A stretch of DNA of 53,902 nt, taken from contig JABJCN010000067.1 of assembly GCA_018668635.1 (NCBI GenBank), positions 1-53,902 of the forward strand, read 5' to 3'. Positions 52,201 through 53,902 of this stretch are shown here, in pieces (position 1 is the stretch's first letter; each line of letters starts with the position of its first letter). The stretch is from Opitutia bacterium. GTDB taxonomy: Bacteria > Verrucomicrobiota > Verrucomicrobiia > Opitutales > JABJCN01. The notes beneath the pieces were generated by a model. That model did no database searches. It was not told the DNA's origin and saw only the letters and a list, made by a program, of their open reading frames with translations. Made by a program: the position numbers and the translations under genes.

Positions 52201-53902
52201 TGCGGCGCACAAGGTGGAAATTTCCTCTCCAGATAAAGAATGGTCGTAAATTCGAATGTCATCGACAGAACCTTCGAAACTGAAATCCCCCAATTCGTTT
52301 GCTCCTATTAATATGGGAGCGTTGATTGAGTCTGAAACAAGGCTGCTAACCTTTACTTCCATTGTTTGCTTACCATCTTCAAATAAAGTTAAATTTTCTC
52401 CGTCATAACTATAAATTATATTAGTCCATTTGGATGAATTAAATATCTTGGATTCACTGTTTCCAAAAAGCCATTGTGGTTCTATCGATGTGTCCCCAGG
52501 ACCGTTAGAGCTATGGAATTTTGGGCCGGGTGTGCCTGTCGTATCTTTGCCGGAAAAGATTAATGCCCATTTAGGTTTCCAGTCTATTCCGTTGCTTTGA
52601 TGCATTATAAAGTAGTTCTCATGACCAAGAAAATCACCCTTGACCCAAAGAGAAATCGTAAATCCTGAGTTATTAATTACGGAATTTCCATTTTGGATAA
52701 GAACGTAGTCGCCTTGATCTTGGAATTTCACTGCTCTGTTAGGTTCATTGAAGCGATCTACAGTTAGTATTTCCCCTTTCAGTTCACCGTCACTGTCGTG
52801 TCCATTCCCAGACTCATCATTGGCATTTCCATTGAAGGGATAGTAGGCCACCAGTCCTTCGTTCAAGGAATCCGGTAGGGTAGGCTGTACCACAACCGCA
52901 TCACTATCCGGATCGACTGTGGTCAGCATCCCGACTTCGGTGCCGGTGGGAAGGTTCTCGCCGACGGTGCTGGGGGCGAGCGTGATGTCCGTGGGCGCTT
53001 CATTCACGTTGGTCACGGAGATCGTCACATCCTGTTCAAAGGTGAGCCCGTCCGGGTCTGTAGCCACCAGGCGTACCGTCAAGGTCGGTTCTGTATCTGC
53101 ATCCAGCACCTCGGCCGTGGAAAGGGTGGGGGACTTCAGGCTGAACTTCTCGTTGTCCACCGTATCGTCATCCTCCGCCAGCGCAAAGGTCAGCTTATCA
53201 CCCTCCGGATCGGTCCCCGTCAAACGCCCGACAACCGTGCCTGCCTCCTCATTCTCCGCCACCGTATCATTATCCAGCGTAATGGAAGTGGGTGCCTCGT
53301 TCACATCCGTTACATGAATAGTAAAAACCTTCTCGATCGAGAATCCGCCGGAATCCATGCCCTTCACCCGGATGGAGTATTCCTCCCTGGCATCGAAGTT
53401 GAGAGGGGAGGCCAACTGCAGTTCATCGCCAGCGATGGTAAAGAGGGCGTTATCGGTATCGCCGGTGCCGAGGGTCAGGTTGAAGGGGTAGTTCACAGCA
53501 TGGCCCGTGCGTTGGGCGTTCTGCCCGAACATCGGCCATGGGGAATCGGTTGCAGGCCCGGAGGAACCCTGGAGCGCGTAGACCTTCTTGTCCTTTGACC
53601 CCACGTAAACGGTACCATCCGAGCCAATGGCGGGTGGGGAGTACACTATTCGATAACCTTCCGTTACAAAATCCCATTTCTTGGTCCCGGTCTGGCCGTC
53701 CAGTGCGTAGAACTTGTTGTCAGATGACCCCACGTAAACGGTACCATCCGAACCAATGGCGGGGGAGGAGTTCCCCACACTATATCCCGTTACAAAATCC
53801 CATTTCTTGGTCCCGGTCTGGCCGTCCAGTGCGTAGACCTTGTTGTCATCTGATCCAACGTAAATGGTGCCATCAGACCCAACGGTGGGGGAGGAGTACA
53901 CA
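46255..53902 (-). CDS. Giant modular surface protein (PQQ, cadherin, LamG, FGE-like, Ig domains; 5' end outside window)
   Basis: At least 2548 residues are visible; the start is beyond 53902. From the N-terminal side: PQQ-type propeller repeats (53510-53902); cadherin-like repeats with VTDVNEAPT and DPDGLTFEQDV (51370-53500), one split by a LamG domain (about 52190-52880); InlB-like Gly-rich repeats (50890-51360); an FGE/SUMF-like domain (50020-50880; FTMGDSGSRAKEQKPAH, YRLPTEAEWEKAARGG) without the active-site cysteines; further InlB-like repeats (49560-49980); thrombospondin-3-like Ca2+ repeats (DTDGDGLKDGDE, 49350-49555); a second LamG domain interrupted by a coiled coil (48290-49330); five or six Ig-like domains (46630-48270); and a C-terminal segment ending FFRVRVE. 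It is probably secreted or surface-attached and binds polysaccharide or cells. Confidence 0.88.
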   Translation of the reverse strand, partial: VYSSPTVGSDGTIYVGSDDNKVYALDGQTGTKKWDFVTGYSVGNSSPAIGSDGTVYVGSSDNKFYALDGQTGTKKWDFVTEGYRIVYSPPAIGSDGTVYVGSKDKKVYALQGSSGPATDSPWPMFGQNAQRTGHAVNYPFNLTLGTGDTDNALFTIAGDELQLASPLNFDAREEYSIRVKGMDSGGFSIEKVFTIHVTDVNEAPTSITLDNDTVAENEEAGTVVGRLTGTDPEGDKLTFALAEDDDTVDNEKFSLKSPTLSTAEVLDADTEPTLTVRLVATDPDGLTFEQDVTISVTNVNEAPTDITLAPSTVGENLPTGTEVGMLTTVDPDSDAVVVQPTLPDSLNEGLVAYYPFNGNANDESGNGHDSDGELKGEILTVDRFNEPNRAVKFQDQGDYVLIQNGNSVINNSGFTISLWVKGDFLGHENYFIMHQSNGIDWKPKWALIFSGKDTTGTPGPKFHSSNGPGDTSIEPQWLFGNSESKIFNSSKWTNIIYSYDGENLTLFEDGKQTMEVKVSSLVSDSINAPILIGANELGDFSFEGSVDDIRIYDHSLSGEEISTLCAAEAPPQNEPHTYKLVSGTGDTDNSSFTIDPASGAISTEGSFDFESKSQYSIRVESKDAGGNKFTKAISITVTDGQDAPTAITTDPESGTIREGLAVGTLVTSLSTIDPDSGDTFEYSLVSGTGDTNNSLFRISGNQLQTNTVLSQVQNPTASVRVRSTDAGGNTVEREVAVTVLDQNDTPTDIALTSNSVGENQPFGTAVGSLTATDPDVGDSHSFAFVAGSGDSGNASFFIQNGNELVTNDFLDFESKNSYSIRVQVTDASGATFAKALTVNVSNEEPEPVRYRLTVNRLPEEGGLTPGAGLYDEDANVDVTVTPDPNYTFSGWTGDLPAGANSGDLTLSMTMDSDKTLNAHFARTYHEVEVLVSPDRHGYAHGGGSVLHGTEITLVAEELAAPDTVPFSHWSLNGVEQEVDEANPKTLVLTVEEGLKVEAVFDYGLPESMKHVPAGEFTMGDSGSRAKEQKPAHQVDVSAYYIDSYETSKALWYQVHNWAIQNGYSFSYSTSEANGRNRPHSDSGYKDDFPITGISWHDMVKWTNARSEMEGFAPVYFTDTAQKEVYRTDPKQNGSGADFTGFLITEAHVDWRAKGYRLPTEAEWEKAARGGANGLLYPHGDSIANTDAFYDQETDVRSLASVGGYTANSYGLHDMSGNAWEACWDWNWNNWYAQPEASLADPKGPARDRIGTDNWAVRMARGGSGNSDKYQTQVAYRKDFNKTWFQYAITVRPVVSAPSEPDATLTIKVNPSHLGSVVGGGVYKIGDSASLSFDLESNATFGGWEDTEGNQLSKAHAYSHVLTGDTTVIAILNDNGGQNYHTVETIVEPFGNGTISGGGAYLAGSVVTLTATPNEGTDFAGWSGDVSGTSASTTLVVNGDKSVIAYFGDTSLDSDEDGLSDLYEQSLGSDPYNSDTDGDGLKDGDEANIHGSSPVLTDTDGDGFDDKAEVTGKTDPNDPNDFPFMATKDLARYFMFKNQATDNSPNKTNGKANSVSEDRDRNGIGKSAFKFNGTKSYIEATGFKGGQGASARTVSGWVRVGLESDMLPGVFNGMESEYNSGINDMESDYSSSLNDLESTYGLSLNSMDSDYTTILNELQSALSSRLNQLESSGNDALTLKSELSQFLDNQETELDTRLAQEQTSFNSLTEDSSAQSSFGNLAEQQKSDFSALALQVQTLWTASGSTESTGGLVTWGKSGNTFEVNLNAGVLQVVADGNTIEGSTSLVDDNWHQFIVILPENGALDDASIHLDGVSETLTQTGSTSATVSTELDKDVLVGNGPAGFFNGWLDDIRIYERSLGASESLKLFKLEEATGELVPEENKPVISTHPSHQNTATGGDATFTVQASGQPSPTYTWQKQDNRKWKDIAGGTSSTLTISGTTLADATNYRVVVANNAGEVNSKTARLVVLDPPVITIQPTDMLFASGSNARIELAATGSKTLRFKWFKDGKEIPKATKNKVTLKKVTASKDNGTYQVEVENGAGKVTSDEFQVSVIGSVEVTADPEDAAFVQGQPGSLSITATGDGTLAYQWEKFDPKSRKWSIVEGATSPTLSIADVQPELLADYRCMVDNGASREYSKGGELGMYIVPTFKTQPRSYSINEGRKVSLKTVANGDPTPTYQWEKLNGDGVTWEAIPKATKGELKFSKIKTENAGKYRVKAINGGGTATSDEADLVVYYAPIISADPLAASVNEGTAINLSVTVDSLDSKGTTSTYTWYNGKKAVKDGDGISGANTANLSITSAAAENAGSYYCSIKNGVGTVKTRSAKITVILKPYSTKALKNLDLADGKTATFSASIQGAKPITYQWQQDGVDIPGQTKNKLSLRGVKAAQSGTYSIIATNAAGSLTLSAELTVAAAAVAASAEEKIVVEGESLLSAVEDADNDGMSNLLEHALGSDPANNGSTFSPIVDTVEDGSGQTYVSFSYSENKSATGVTYTVERSDDLKTWEPVDLSSASVNRLDRDSFTEVTIFIPATEGSGFFRVRVE
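48871..49068 (-). repeat. 33-base repeats coding an 11-residue coiled-coil period
   Basis: Six consecutive 11-residue units appear: GMESEYNSGIN, DMESDYSSSLN, DLESTYGLSLN, SMDSDYTTILN, ELQSALSSRLN and QLESSGNDALT. The first four are closest to each other. The period of 11 (hendecad) is that of a near-straight or right-handed coiled coil. The array lies in an insertion of about 150 residues inside the second LamG domain. Confidence 0.75.
53577..53902 (-). repeat. Near-identical tandem repeats coding PQQ-type blades
   Basis: About 117-120-base units recur at least three times with very few differences, each coding SPAIGSDGTVYVGSSDNK, a Y-ALDGQTGTKKWDFVT segment and a short variable link. The array runs out of the window, so its total copy number is unknown. 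High DNA identity points to recent expansion or gene conversion. Confidence 0.8.

Overview
The window reads as chromosomal DNA from a member of the PVC superphylum, most likely a marine, polysaccharide-degrading Verrucomicrobiota. Pointers are DUF1501 and DUF1549/DUF1553 proteins with cytochrome-type CxxCH motifs, two sulfatases, a PL10 pectate lyase, two DUF1080 proteins, a DUF6807 (PmoA-like) protein, PQQ-type propellers and a giant Ig/cadherin/LamG protein with thrombospondin-3-like calcium repeats. Most start codons lack a clear Shine-Dalgarno sequence. I saw no tRNA, rRNA, CRISPR array, transposase or phage gene.

Layout. (1) 1-3.6 kb: end of a cyclase-family hydrolase, an AT-rich gene fusing a cyclic-nucleotide-binding domain to methylglyoxal synthase, a gene-free 500 bp, and an MscS-type channel. 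(2) 3.6-9.3 kb: a minus-strand operon (enolase superfamily, D-2-hydroxyacid dehydrogenase, PEP-hydrolase-like TIM barrel, Tm-1-like/UPF0261 protein) divergent from an NAD-dependent epimerase-like gene; probably sugar-acid catabolism. (3) 9.4-19.3 kb: four plus-strand genes of the planctomycete-type DUF1501 / PPC / DUF1549-DUF1553 / cytochrome-WD40-coiled-coil set. (4) 19.4-25.1 kb: a compact operon with a double-domain ModA-like binding protein, ModB with a large extracytoplasmic insertion, ModC, a MoaD-like sulfur carrier, a degenerate E1-like protein and MoeB-rhodanese, then a sulfatase. This links oxyanion uptake to sulfur-carrier chemistry. (5) 26.5-33.4 kb: a membrane protein, a double-thioredoxin secreted protein, two tandem MATE transporters behind a pectate lyase, and a cold-shock gene with a well-defined promoter and terminator. 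(6) 33.4-34.0 kb: a gene-free stretch with a candidate structured RNA. (7) 34-46 kb: a hypothetical, a PQQ propeller protein, a DedA/VTT membrane protein, a minus-strand series (DUF6807, trypsin-like/PDZ/PA14, two DUF1080), a single-chain E1alpha-E1beta-lipoyl-E2 2-oxoacid dehydrogenase, a second sulfatase and a KynB-like cyclase. (8) 46.3-53.9 kb: a giant modular secreted protein whose N-terminus lies beyond the window.

The most unusual items are the cyclic-nucleotide-binding/methylglyoxal synthase fusion, the operon joining molybdate/tungstate-type transport to a sulfur carrier and two E1-like proteins, the E1-E2 fusion without a recognisable E3-binding domain, and two visible domain insertions in the giant protein: an AT-rich LamG domain splitting a cadherin repeat, and an 11-residue-repeat coiled coil splitting a second LamG domain.
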